64,000 bases of DNA, taken from positions 234,016,104 through 234,080,103 of the forward strand of contig CM069432.1 in NCBI GenBank assembly GCA_035610365.1, given 5' to 3'. Below are positions 1-11,474 of this stretch, piece by piece (within the stretch, counting starts at the first letter, position 1; each line of letters starts with the position of its first letter). The DNA is from Aquatica leii. Lineage: Eukaryota; Arthropoda; Insecta; Coleoptera; Lampyridae. The notes under the pieces are model-generated. The model was not told the DNA's origin, did not search any database, and worked only from the letters and a program-made list of their open reading frames with translations. A program made the position numbers and the translations under genes.

Positions 1-1478
1 AAATTGGAAGCTAAAAATATCATTTGACAAACGGTACTCGAGTGTTTCTAAACAGCAAAATACAAAACGCTTTTGTTCAAAAAGAACACTTAGTAGCAAT
101 AACTTCCCTTAACGCTCAACGTGTTTTTGACATGACGCAGAGATACGTCATATTCAAAAAATTACATTCTGGGAGAATCAAATGAGTCATAAGACACCTC
201 TCGTAATTACATCTATACTACAAATATGTTGTATTTCGTATTATGTCAAATTAGTTCAGTGGAACAATAACAAGAATTCTTAAGTCCTGCTAAAAAATCC
301 GGTGATTTGGCTTAAACCAACACGTCACTCACTGTTACTTCTATATTGTAAAATTTGAAAAATTTTCAAAAAGCAATAAGCACAAAGTGACGTATACAAA
401 TATTGTCACATTCTCTCAACTCTTGTTCTACACGCTTATTCTTTCATTTGTTTGATTCAAATTATTATTATCAGTCTCAAAATCTTAATGCTCATTAAAT
501 TTTTCGCTTGGACTGTTTCTTCCAATTGGTTTTTATTTTCTGATGCTTCAGTATCTTTTTCATCGTTGTTTTGTTTGATTTCTTTTGTTGTTTTAAAATT
601 CAATTGATAATTGAGTCTTTGAAATCAGATACGTTGGTTAAGTACTTATATTTCCCAAGGGTTGAAAACGTTTGGATTACGGTTCTCATTTTTTAATTTT
701 TTTTTATGATTTGATTTGATTTTACTGAAAATGGAATCCTTACTTATTTACTTAAATTTGCAGTTTTATGAGCTTTGTGTGAATTACTTGAAGCAATACT
801 TTTTTCACACAATTAAAGTGATGGTAATCGTGCTAAATTCCATATCTATTACCTCCAAGCAAAAATTCTCATTTTTATAGTAAAACTATAAACCCAGTTG
901 ATCATAAACATATGCTGTCCACAATCTTTATAAATGTTAAATTTGCATTAGATATCATTTCTTCTTTTACAATACAGATATATTACTCAGAATCTCCCTC
1001 ATTGTCCTCAAAGAAAACTAGTAGAATAGAATCTTAGTGTTAACATCATAGACGGCACAGCATAATTTCTTTAACAAAACTATTTATGCAGTACTGTACT
1101 TAGCCTTGGCATGCACAACATGGTGACACTTTTTATATTTTATAATTTTGTAATTTGTTTATTCAAGAAATTGTGGTTTAGAAATGCCTTGTAGAGGAAT
1201 ATATTAACACATTTTTTCTACTGACGCACATATATGTAAAACAGTTATCTTGAAAAAATGTTTTCTACAGTTAACCCGCCTTTATATAACACGAGCTTCT
1301 GTTTCTAAGAGCTAAAGTGCTGTCAAAATAATTTGTACGTAGACATCTCCACTTATGTACCTGTGAGTAGCTTTATATTAGCTTGCATCTGCAGGTTGCG
1401 ATTTGCATATTTATACGGGTAGACAAGCGTTTGTTCAGAAAGATGCATTTAGTTGCTCTCAGTTTGTAAGGTGTAAGA
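1..1478. other. AT-rich stretch without recognisable gene
   Basis: No frame here resembles a known protein and no RNA gene or repeat boundary was recognised. The sequence is AT-rich with short frames only. The nearest feature downstream is the piggyBac-like relic. Confidence 0.6.
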
Positions 1479-2636
1479 ATGTCGGCAAGTAGACTAAAAC
1501 GTAGTATCAGATCTAGTGATGATGATTTTGAAAAGACTGTGTTGGTATAGGCCAGTGAAGCAGACGAGGAACCATCTGGTAAAAACAAAGTCGCTATTAG
1601 AAAATAATGCAGACGTTGACAAGAATTTTGGAAAAGGAAGTGATAAAAATTATTCCGAGAATTATTCAAACGCTAGGAATGATCCTAATGATAAATTAAA
1701 CGTTCCTCGTAGCACATCCGTAGCTGACAATTTGACAGTTTTTAGACCATGTTATATTATTCCGAGTGGTTTAGACTGGAATACAAATCGACCAGCAGCA
1801 AGCAAAGTACGAAAACACAATAATATTTGTTGCTTTCATAGCTTGATAAAAAAGCAAATGAGATTTACACCTAGAGAAGCTTTGCAGTTATTTTTGATTG
1901 ATTTAATTTTACAAATTGTACAAATTACAAGGTATCATGTCAAATCAAAAGAATGAAAAAATGTTTTTTTTTTAATTTTGTGCTTTTCTGGGTTTAGTTA
2001 TTTAAACAGAAAAGAACAAAGCTGGGACGTTGATGTGCCTGGACTATTTTTCTAATGTTTTGCCGATTTCATAAATTGAACTATGTAAGTTTCGCGGTAC
2101 AAAGAAATAAAAAGATATAGAAAGATTGATGCTAAGAGAATTTGCAAAACGTGTCTAGTGTAGGCTTGGTATTTAAGTTGGTAACAGTGTTTAGTTTTTT
2201 TAATGTAAGTTGGTAAGAAAAGGAGGGGAGAGAGAAGTTTTTCACCGATTATTCGTTTTTTACGTTTTGATCCTGACCGTTTATGTTTTAATATTTTGTA
2301 TAAGTTTTCTAAACGTTTAGTAAAATATATATATTATAAAACCAAGACCCCTTCTACACTAGCAACTGACAAATTTATTTTATATGTGAGGTTTTTTCAT
2401 TGAACAGTCTAGGACGTGTTTTATACCTGCTCAAAATGTAACAATCGATGAGCAACTCCTTGCTTCTTCAGGTCGCTGCATATTTATTTACGCAGTATAT
2501 GACTGGCAGGTCTGTCTCAAGATGTTTTGGATATGTGAATCAAGTTACGCTATCGATCGGATGATTTATGTGAGCCGGCAACTTAATGAACCACCTCATA
2601 AGAATTTAGAACTTGAAGTTGTTCAAACATTAGTCC
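1479..2636 (+). pseudogene. piggyBac-like transposase relic (N-terminal to first catalytic region)
   Basis: This is a decayed cut-and-paste DNA transposase of the piggyBac superfamily (DDE_Tnp_1_7 type). The ATG at 1479-1481 opens an acidic, serine-rich N-terminus typical of the family, broken by a stop after about 23 codons. Further pieces lie in other frames: a segment reading TPREALQLFLIDLILQIV near 1870-1920, then KNKAGTL and LPIS near 2010-2070, and REFAKR near 2140. The best block is at 2426-2636: TIDEQLLASSGRCIF carries the first catalytic Asp (codon 2447-2449), followed by KMFWICESSYAIDRMIYV and RQLNEPPHKNLELEVVQTLV. The C-terminal half, with the other catalytic Asp residues and the cysteine-rich finger, is absent. 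At least three frame changes and several stops mean it cannot be expressed as one protein. I saw no terminal repeats. The family call is firm; the exact ends are not. Confidence 0.75.
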
Positions 2637-3152
2637 AAAGTGAAATAAAAAAGAACAATATATAATCCAATACAATGTTATACTTGATATTAACCAATTC
2701 TATGTTTCCGTTCATTAAATAAATAGGAACCATCTTCAGACTAGAAATCATATTAAAGTTATATAAGACTGTCAAATGTTAAGAACGCTTACCGAGTAAA
2801 AAAAATTAAGAAATTACACAGAAAAAACAAAATTGAATACATGTTAACTAATAAAACTGTTAAGGCTTGGAAATATTAAAATTTTATAAAATTAATGGTT
2901 AAAGGTGAAATATTTCGTAACATTTTGATAACTAAAACTATAAGGCAAAAGTAGCATACTTTTAATTAAAATTATATATAATTTAAAAATAAATTTTTGT
3001 CATTATACTGATCACCAGTGGTAACTAAGGAGCAGTTTTTATATAAATCATTTTAAGTAAACCTAAAAATTGACAACAAATATTACAAATTAATAAGAGT
3101 GGTAGACAAAACGGAGTGTTTAAATTAAGAACGTCTGTGGCAAATGTTGATT

Positions 3153-3300
3153 TTATAAAAATTGGATTAATTTTGATGGTTTATTGATATAACGTAAATG
3201 TTCTTGTAATCTGATACTGAAAGTTGTCTTAGTTTTTCCTATATAAAATTTCTAACAGGAGCAAACTAGTCGGTAAATGCCACTCATTTTTGTTGCGATG
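3153..3300 (-). pseudogene. Penelope-like element GIY-YIG endonuclease relic
   Basis: Read on the minus strand, the frame gives SGIYRLVCSC, one stop, then KFYIGKTKTTFSIRLQEHL. This is the GIY...YIG core of the endonuclease of Penelope-like retroelements, with the usual Cys pair between the two halves and the downstream Arg and His (RLQEHL). The frame ends at a stop at 3153-3155. Only about 45 codons are readable, and no reverse transcriptase was recognised on either side. It is a short, old fragment with an internal stop and no function as a protein. GIY-YIG domains also occur in other mobile elements, but the Cys-containing spacing fits Penelope best. It is a separate, much more diverged copy than the element at 53-54.3 kb. 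Confidence 0.55.
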
Positions 3301-4494
3301 CTCAATGTCTGTTAAAAAAATGTTATGTAAGGTAAAATGTTTAGAAAAAAAATCTTGGAATTAGAGCATTTATTTAACTTAGAAAGTTGTGGAAAATAAG
3401 GAACAGAAAAATAATGAACAATGTCTTTTTTAACAATTAAAAGTGACAGAATTGTCCGTAGTGTTCATAACTCTGGGCTAAACCTTACAATATATAATTT
3501 CTTTACAAATGTTCCAATAACTATATATTTGTTAGAAAAATTCATGACAGTTGCTGCCACGCTACTGTAAAACAAACAATTTTAAAAAAACTAAAACCGT
3601 CTAGAGATCGCCAAAGAAAAATAAATCTATAGTTCTGTCAAGTAATAAGCATCACGACACTTCTATCAACAATAGTGCCAAGAAAAAAACAGATATAATT
3701 TTATTTTATAACCAAACAAAAAGTGGAGTAAATTTCACGAATCAGGTACTGATAACATATACTTGCAAGAGGCAAACTAGACTTTGGCCATGAGCATTTT
3801 TTTTCAACATCGTCGATGCAGGGCTCTGAACGCTTAAATATTTTTTTTTTCAAAAAACAACCTAACTGCATCAAAGGATGATTTAGAAACGGAGACTATA
3901 CCTGAAAGATTTGGCTAGTGTTATCCAATATGTAAAATATATGTACAAACACCAAACTTTTTAAAAACAATTAAGCATTTTCTTGGCATTCCTGGTCCAT
4001 CGAAGGTGCAAAAAGTGACTGATGTCAATAGAATGAGATCTTGATTGTGTCCAACTCGTACATTTTACAGCGTAAAACAGCATTTGTAAAGAATATGCGA
4101 CGTAAAACTAAGTCAATAAACTACTTTATCGTAAATACATGTAAGTTATATTGAAGTTTACTGCAAATATTGCACACATTTACATCTACTAATAGGAACG
4201 AGCCTTGACTATTGGCAACCCTAGTAAGACACTTTTTTTTCTATTTTTATTTGTTTTACAATTTTTATTTTTATTAGTATTTTGTTGATCATGTCGATTG
4301 TAAGAATGACCGTGCGTACATGTTGGGTTTACACAATTAATTATTAGATCATTTTGTGCGCCACAAAGTCTTAAGCAGTGCGCTTTGAGTCTCTAAGCCT
4401 TTATTTTTTTTAAATACTTTTGTGATTTTTATTTACGAATATGAATTCCTTGTTTGAAAGAAAAAGTTAGACTAGGTTACTTTGCTGTACAAGG
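3301..4494. other. stretch without recognisable gene
   Basis: Only short frames with many stops; some may be upstream remains of the Penelope-like relic on the minus strand, but I could not align them. No RNA gene seen. Confidence 0.5.
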
Positions 4495-4829
4495 TGTTGC
4501 CCAGTCGATGGCGTAACTTATATTTTGTCCGACCCATGTACTAGCGTTTGGAACATTTGTATAACTATACTTATGTACCTACTTCGTCTTCTTTAACTAC
4601 TGTCTGTGATAAAATAAATATATATTCTGTGTTATCACTTCTTTCGTGTAATTTGTTCATTGTCAGCTGCGGGTAGATTTAAACGGTGTCTCCCTAATTT
4701 AGTCTTTCATCGTTTTGGCGCTATTTTAGATTTAATCTATAATCCATCATCGCGAAGTCTGTAAATCTATCTCCGGGAACAACTTAGTCGTCGTTTACTT
4801 TTCTTTGTTACACAAAAATCAGCCTAACA
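4495..4829 (+). repeat. candidate solo LTR (335 bp)
   Basis: The segment starts TGTTGCCCAG and ends AGCCTAACA, the TG...CA ends expected of an LTR. It contains an AATAAA signal followed by TGTGTTATC near its middle. Flanking bases are CAAGG on the left and AAAGG on the right, a 5-bp duplication with one mismatch. A second, diverged copy in the same orientation lies at about 48917-49262; the shared core includes GATAAAATAAATATATATTC. No internal coding region accompanies either copy, so both look like solo LTRs. The retrotransposon family is unknown. Confidence 0.55.
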
Positions 4830-5199
4830 AAAGGTTTTAATAATTCTAGTAGTGAAACAAAATTTATACAGACCACGCTGCGTGACTTATATCCCTCGAC
4901 GTTTTGCGTCTCGCAATATAATCTGTGGCTTAGGTTATAATCATACACTTTTTAATCTTGGTATATAATATACGATTATAACATATAAATTTGTGTATCA
5001 TTATCAATTTATATACATCCGTGCATAAAACAATTTATCGTTTAATTAATCATAAAATAGAACAAATGTCGATCAATGTGTGTGCGATATAAATATAACA
5101 TACTTACCAGAATGTCAATTTCAATTAATTTAAATAATTATTACAACATTGAAATATAAAAACAAAACAAGTTTTGTTTATTTCTTAATCAATAAATTA

Positions 5200-5775
5200 A
5201 TTACCATTTTTAGTGCGTTGTATGTACAGTCTTTGACAAATGTAATGTCCCTCAGACACATAGGCAAACAAAGTATCACATTCACGATCGTAACCGAAGA
5301 TTTATAAATAACAAGGACGTTTGTTGCGTTGCGGTAATTTGAAAAGGTAGTTTTGTTAACTGGCAAAAGTGGTCCACAATAGTAACTCTGATAAGGTGGA
5401 ACTTGTATTACTTCTTCGTGACGTAGCATAGTAGATATATTTACAAACATTAAAAAACGAGATATTACGTGTATTAGACCAAGAATCTATTAACGATTCA
5501 ATTCAAAAATGCAAATATTAAATTGCTCAACGGGCGACAATATTACAATAATTATATATTATAAATTACACAAATCTATTGTATAATTAGTAAGAAAAAT
5601 TGATAGCTTGTTTTTAATACCAAACAATTCCGTTTTAAGCGCCAATTGTGAATTTTGTATTTTTGAGAATAGATTAAAGGCGCATTTATATTTACTTTCC
5701 TTTAAATACGGTTTCCGACAAAATAGATTCTAAACGGTTTCTACCTATTCACATTACCTTTTTGAGCTAAACCAA
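5200..5775. repeat. left arm of an inverted duplication
   Basis: About 575 bp that match 11475-12020 in the opposite orientation. Shared islands include a cysteine-free 5' part containing TAGATTCTA near GTTTCCGACAAAATAG, a GGGCGACAATATTAC block, the CTACGTCA region and GACATTAC near the inner end. The arm contains a minus-strand frame of 90 codons (5178-5450) that is open here but has a stop in the other copy. I do not recognise that frame. Similarity is patchy with indels, so the duplication is old. Confidence 0.65.
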
Positions 5776-7214
5776 TAATGACCAAAAATGGAAGACTTTA
5801 TTCTTAATAACTCTCAAAATAAAATATTATATTCTTCATCTTTGTCTGTTTACTATATTTAAAACAGTTTTATTCCTTCCATTTGTTTTTAATTACGTTG
5901 TACTAAAAAAATTGTGACGTTAAAGCAGTCAACTTTAAGTTACATAAAGGTTTGAAATTTGAACAGTGGTTTCTTCACACAGTGTAATTATTTAATACGC
6001 GAAGTTACTTACATATTTTTTTTATTTTAAAAGCAATAAGTACAATTTATAGTTATGCAAGGCATTGAGATGATTAAGATATACAAATAGATGTTTGCGC
6101 ATAAAAATAATTTATCACATAAACGACAATCGACTTAAGAATAAATATGTAATCGTTTTATTAAAATACATCGCACCAGAAAAGAGAAACATAATGTAAA
6201 GAAAAAATATTAATTTAACTAAGATGAATAAACTATGTAAGGTGAACTTACAGAAAAGATGTTTCTGCAGGAATGAAAGGTAATATGAACAATATATGCA
6301 ATATAACATGTAACCATATTTAAGTTATACTAAAAATTACAACTTATATATAAAATATACAATTTGTAATATGAAAGTTGATTGAATTCCCTATTGCACT
6401 AAATTGTAGAAATGACTTAAACTGAAGATAAGAAATAAACTGACAAATGTCACCAACCTCTCACATAATTGGCTAATTGAAGATCGAAATATTAACATGC
6501 AGTCACTAATTTGGCCTGACAAATGCCATCCTTTGGCTTAAATATATTATGGCTAAATTGTAACAATTTAGGTATTTAAAGATAACAGATGAAAGTTACA
6601 TAATTGTGGTGTATAAATATAATCAAGTTACTTTTCATATAAGAGAAGATAATTGAAAGTAATATCGATAAACTGGTTATGAAACGTTTAAAACAAACTA
6701 CAAGTTTACGTTTATCAATGATATTCCATACATAACATTAATACTTTATGGAAGATTGAAATAGTATGGAAATGAGATAATCTAAATATTTTAATTACAG
6801 ATACATTATACCGCGATTTGATAATCAATGTGAAAGTAATTGGCACGACATGGTCGTGGTCCCGCGATTTGTAGTTAATTCATACATTTAGTTATAAAAT
6901 TGATCTAAACAGAGAAATTAGCATAAAAAAAATTTACGTGTAAAGTATTAATCAGAATATGAATGTAACTCATTTATATTTTGGTTAATAAGAATTAAAA
7001 AAATTATTGTTTTATTACATATCAATTATCTATGGACATGTAATATAAATGTAAGTAACAATATAACTATCTATGCAAAGAGAACGGCAAATGAAGCAAA
7101 AAAATAATGATTAACACCCTAACGTTAAAAATTAAACATAATATTAATGTGTTAATTTTTTGTTTAAGTTGAACAAGGGAAAGTGATAAAGGCTAATTAA
7201 TATTTTGTGTACTA
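5776..7214. other. AT-rich stretch without recognisable gene
   Basis: No protein, RNA gene or repeat boundary recognised between the left duplication arm and the Tc1-like relic. Very AT-rich; frames are short. Confidence 0.5.
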
Positions 7215-8165
7215 TCCATCGGATTCAATACAAGCTTGAATGCGAGCAGGCATGTATTTACCAATCTTATTGTTACCAATATTATTCAGGTGTAGAGTAT
7301 TCCGAGTACGCATAATATTTGCGTGAAGTTGGTCTATATTTCAAATCATGATGTTATTTTCCCATTTACGCACAGCAGCTGTCCAGAGATTTTTGATGGG
7401 GTTAAGATCTGGAGACCTGGCTGGCCACTCTATGACGTGTATCTCTGGATGTTGTTCGAACCATTCTCGAACTATTCGTCTTCGATGACTGGGAGAGTTG
7501 CCTTGAACGAAAACTATTTCGCCTTCTGGATAAATTGTCCTAACAGATGGTAACATAACATCTTCTAGTATTGACACATATTCCTCAGACGGAACCCATA
7601 GTTTACTTGGACAAGCTCCCCCGGACATGCTTGGCTCATCCAGCTCCAATAACCTGTACTTATACGTCTAATGCGTTTTATGGGTTGGATATTTTCAAAA
7701 TTGTATCTCGTACTATTCGCTCTCCACAGTGTTTTTTGGAAATCTTCCGAAGAGCAAAATGTTTTTTCGTCACTAAAAATTACAAGCTGCCAATTTCGTC
7801 TTGCGTTGGCTTGACAAAATTGTGCTCGACGTCGGGCATGTTCTTTCGTTATCAGTGGCTTTCTGGCAGGAATGCGACTGTGAATTTCAATACTGTGTAA
7901 TTTCCTAACCTCAGTCCTGATATTTCCAAGTAAGCTGTAGATTATCTCTAATCATGGTAGACGTGCAAAATGGTCTTTCTGCGCAACATTGCCTTATGTT
8001 GTTCTCATTATTATGGTTTAAAATCCAGCGTCGTCCAGTACGTTTTCTCGTTTGTAAGAGACGATTATTATCGGCTCTCTTTTGTTCCCTTCGGATCCAT
8101 CTCCAAACTTGCGTTCACTACAAAAAATAAGGGAGTCGTAAAATATAAGTGCAATTTCCCTTAAT
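7215..8165 (-). pseudogene. Tc1-like transposase, inactivated
   Basis: This is a DDE transposase of the Tc1/mariner superfamily in several frames on the minus strand. In order it shows an N-terminal remnant (about 8160-7920), RTEVRKLHSIEIHSRIPARKPL, then WQLVIFSDEKTF with the first catalytic Asp (codon 7769-7771), WSWMSQACPGELV, a frameshift near 7600-7650, and EEYVSILEDVMLPSVRTIYP. The second catalytic position reads VFVQGNSPSH where the family has an Asp: codon 7500-7502 is GGC. The third reads NPIKNLW where the family has Glu: codon 7392-7394 is AAA. Both changes fit single transitions. A last piece ending at about 7215 reads KYMPARIQACIESDG, which matches the usual C-terminus after another frame change. 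It has therefore lost two of three catalytic residues and cannot work. Terminal inverted repeats were not identified. Confidence 0.85.
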
Positions 8166-9549
8166 TCGATTATGACGCCAAATAAAAACCTAAATGTCGT
8201 TATTATATTTGAGGAATTTCAAAAAATTTCCTGCAATAAGCAAATGTCTCAATTTTTATCTTGAAGTATTCTATTTCAATAAATGAATTAATATTAACCA
8301 ATGCATACAATCGACTCTTTGATGTAAATCATTCCCATCAAATTAACAAATTAATGTCTCATATCAATGCTATGAACGCTTAATCAGTTGAAATTGATTG
8401 CCAAAAAAGTAATAATAGTTTGCAATGCCCTGGCGTTAGTTGTATGCATTCATTATTAAAGTATTTCTTAATTAACGCTAAACGATGATCGTTTTATTTC
8501 CTGAGAAAAAAACTAAGTTTATTTCTTTGATTACATAGGTTTATAGAATAAAAAAATCTTGTTTTTGTGAGCTGGACACCGCGCCAAACAAATTTGTCGT
8601 GCATATTGTTATATATTATTCAATTATTGAAAAAAGCTATTAAACAATTATTAAACATATACAACAGTACAAAAATTTTCTTCACACTTCCGCTTTTGAG
8701 AAAAAGAAATGTTTGTGATGAAATATAGTAAGCATTAAAACAAAATCAGAAATTTGTAAACGATTTTCCGTCATAAAAATACGTGGATTAGCTAAAGTAA
8801 AAATTAGATTTAATCTTAAAGAACATTTTGTGTTTTATCTTCCTTTTCTTTGTAAACGTAAAGATGGTTGTTTGCATAATATTCCGTTCATTTTTTCTTT
8901 AAAAACCAACGGAAGAAATAAAGTTCTATGTGCAGGTCCAGTTTAAATAATAAATAAAGAGCGCTAAATACTGGACTAGGATTACGAAAAATTAGTTTTC
9001 TACAACATTCAATTTATAGGTTTGAGCGATAATCATGGCATGACTAATTGAAACACGAAATAGAAATAATTTTTTTTAAATATACAGCGTTTTTCCAGAA
9101 AAAGCTAGTGTTCTCAAAAACGGGTGATTGTTACTAAACCGCACAGCATTTTATTATTAGCTTTTTAGATATTTCAAAAATACGGATTTTATACTACAAA
9201 CTTTAGGCACAAAAGCAAGATTAAATGATGTTCAATGAGTAAAATTTCTATTTCGTTAAATAACTACACCCCAAGAGCAAATCAACCCTCTCTGCTATTT
9301 CAGTAACTGGAACACCGATCTCCCATAGCGCAACTATTTTTCCTAATTACACGTATACACTCATAAACCACTTTTCACATTTTAGGTAAGAAACCTTCAA
9401 TCGATTCAATTGATATAGCTAAAGCTAAAGTATATTCTATAAGCATTAATCTCAGTTCGCGTCAGCACTTTGATGTTTTGTGATACAACTGATTTTTGCT
9501 CAAGATACAGCACAATAAATTTATCTAGCGGTATCAAATCTAAATGCAA
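8166..9549. other. stretch without recognisable gene
   Basis: No frame or RNA gene recognised. The part next to 8165 may hold the 5' end of the Tc1-like element but no terminal repeat could be defined. Confidence 0.5.
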
Positions 9550-9557
9550 CGATTGTG

Positions 9558-9850
9558 CAGGCGCGGCTCCAGCAGTTTATTTTGGTGGGGGCTCCATTAG
9601 TTTAAAGCGGGGAGGGAGGGAGTGCTCATCACATTTTTAAATAATAATGTATTGAATATGGCGTTAATATAAAATTGAATAACACTTCGTTATGCACCAA
9701 GCTTTTACTTGCAACCGATAAAGCATCATAAGTTATACAACTATTAAAAAAAGCGAATGTATTACATACAAAGTGAAAAAAACTTCAGTATTATTTTCAA
9801 TGTCGGGGGGGGCCATAGGCCCCCGGGCCCCCCCTCTGAAGCCGCGCCTG
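9558..9850. mobile_element. non-autonomous hAT-type MITE, 293 bp
   Basis: The ends are inverted repeats: CAGGCGCGGCTCCAG on the left and, read inward from the right, CAGGCGCGGCTTCAG. They are flanked by a perfect 8-bp direct repeat CGATTGTG at 9550-9557 and 9851-9858. An 8-bp target duplication and CAG...GCG termini are the signature of hAT DNA transposons. The interior has G-rich and C-rich patches next to the ends, is otherwise AT-rich and has no coding frame, so it must have been moved by a transposase made elsewhere. The perfect duplication suggests moderate age or younger. Confidence 0.9.
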
Positions 9851-9982
9851 CGATTGTGTGAATTATTACAGCGTTGTAAATGATGCATTATTTTTGATAA
9901 TCCTTTAATTAATGTATAATTTTTTTACAGGATGAAGATTTTGTTGTATTATTGCAATGTTACTGTAGAATATATTTACATA

Positions 9983-10320
9983 CACTGTGCAACAAAATTA
10001 ACGCACAACCAAAAATTTACCTTAAATTTAAAGCAATGTGTTTTTGTCAGTTTTTGTTCGATTTTATTCATTTATTTTTTAAATTGTAGCCTGTTTTCTT
10101 GAGAATATCACTGCCTTAGTTGTTTCAACTACAAATGTCATTTTCATATAATACCGGGTATTTTAAAAATACCATTCTTTTTTTCCAAATTTTGAAGCAT
10201 CCTGTGGGATATACTGATTACAGCAAGTCATTGCGAATTTAGGCAAATTAAAGCCTCAAGTTTCCTTTACATTTTGTTTTTTTAATCATTTATTTATCTT
10301 TGTTTCTTCATGAGATATAC
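9983..10320 (+). repeat. left terminal inverted repeat of the Tc1-like element
   Basis: About 338 bp, matching 10721-11055 in inverted orientation nearly end to end. The inner limit is set where GAGATATAC on this side stops matching GAATATCTC on the other. Confidence 0.85.
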
Positions 10321-10476
10321 CCTTTTAAGATATCATGTGCTTTTTTTACGGTAAAATGCATTTGACTTGAAAGTTTAAACATTTAGGAGGCTATGGAAAC
10401 AAAAAATTAAACGTCATAATGTGACAACTTGTGTTATCAGTTTTTTTGTTGACAATCCAACAATCTTCAGTAAATA

Positions 10477-10695
10477 ATGGAACGGCAAAACAGAAACTTA
10501 AGTCGTGATGTTAAGGTCGTTACATTACATGGTGAAGGGTGGAGCTTTAACCGTATAGCGCAAAGATTTGGTGTGTATCACACAACCATTTCGAGAATTG
10601 TTCGCAGTTTTGCTGACACGGGAGATCATCATCATCATTTTATTAAATTTCAAGCAATGCTTACTTGGAAAACGATAGCTAGGAAAATTCAATAA
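10477..10695 (+). pseudogene. truncated Tc1-like transposase: helix-turn-helix domain only
   Basis: The frame of 72 codons starts at an ATG within the long-TIR element and reads MERQNRNLSRDVKVVTLHG, then GWSFNRIAQRFGVYHTTISR and IVRSFADTGD. This is the N-terminal paired-type helix-turn-helix that Tc1-family transposases use to bind their inverted repeats. Full-length proteins of the family are about 340 residues. Here the frame changes character after about residue 50 (a run of His residues, then unrelated sequence) and stops, so the second DNA-binding half and the whole DDE catalytic domain are gone. If translated, it could at most bind terminal repeats. Whether it is expressed is unknown. 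Confidence 0.75.
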
Positions 10696-10720
10696 AAAAA
10701 CACGTTACTCTATAACACTG

Positions 10721-11055
10721 AATATCTCGTGAAGTAACAAAGATAAATAAATGATTAAAAAAACAAAATGTAAAGGAAACTTGAGGCTGTAATTTGCCTA
10801 AATTCGCAATGACTTGCTGTAATCAGTATATCCCACAGGATGCTTCAAAATTTGGAAAAAAAATGGTATTTTTAAAACACCCAGTATTATATGAAAATGA
10901 CATTTGTAGTTGAAACAACTAAGGCAGTGATATTCTCAAGAAAACAGGCTACAATTAAAAAAATAAATAAATAAAATCGAACAAAAACTGACAAAAACAC
11001 AATGCTTTAAATTTAAGGTAAATTTTTGGTTGTGCGTTAATTTTGTTGCACAGTA
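10721..11055 (-). repeat. right terminal inverted repeat of the Tc1-like element
   Basis: Inverted partner of 9983-10320. The outer end GTTGCACAGTA abuts the TA at 11056-11057. Confidence 0.85.
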
Positions 11056-11474
11056 TAGTTTGAAAAAAAGAAAGATTTTTTATCAATTAAAACAATTATT
11101 TTGAATGCATTCATTAATACAATAAAAATTTACAACAACGTTTTTACGAATAACAACATAACTAAATTTATAGAAAAAACATTAAAATATTTTACTTTAT
11201 TCAAGAATAAATAAAAAACTGATTTTTTGAATGACTAGTAAATAATAAATTTTGTGTATTGCAAAGTAAGTAAAAGCAAATAAGAAATAAAATTGTTTTT
11301 TAAGTATTTTTAAACGTATTAACAATAAATTATCTCGTTTTTGGTCATTATCTATGTTATCGAAGGTGCTCCAAGCTATTTCCTTTATATAAAATTTTTA
11401 TTTTTTTAGTTCAAAATCAAAGTACTTTTTTTTCTTTTGGCTAATTTAAGTGATTGATATACAATCTAGGCTCT

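Larger units (their letters stand above)
9983..11055. mobile_element. internally deleted Tc1-like element with long terminal inverted repeats
   Basis: The element is 1,073 bp between TA dinucleotides (9981-9982 and 11056-11057), the usual target of Tc1/mariner elements. Its ends start CACTGTGCAACAAAATTAAC on the left and TACTGTGCAACAAAATTAAC read inward from the right. The inverted repeats are about 335 bp each and differ at only a few positions and by short indels. The centre holds a 72-codon frame with the transposase DNA-binding domain only. The catalytic domain is missing, so the copy is non-autonomous. Confidence 0.88.

Noticed and set aside
5178-5450. 90-codon minus-strand frame as a real gene
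   Set aside because: Its inverted-duplicate counterpart near 11770-12010 has an in-frame stop, and no family is recognised; treated as part of the repeat arm.
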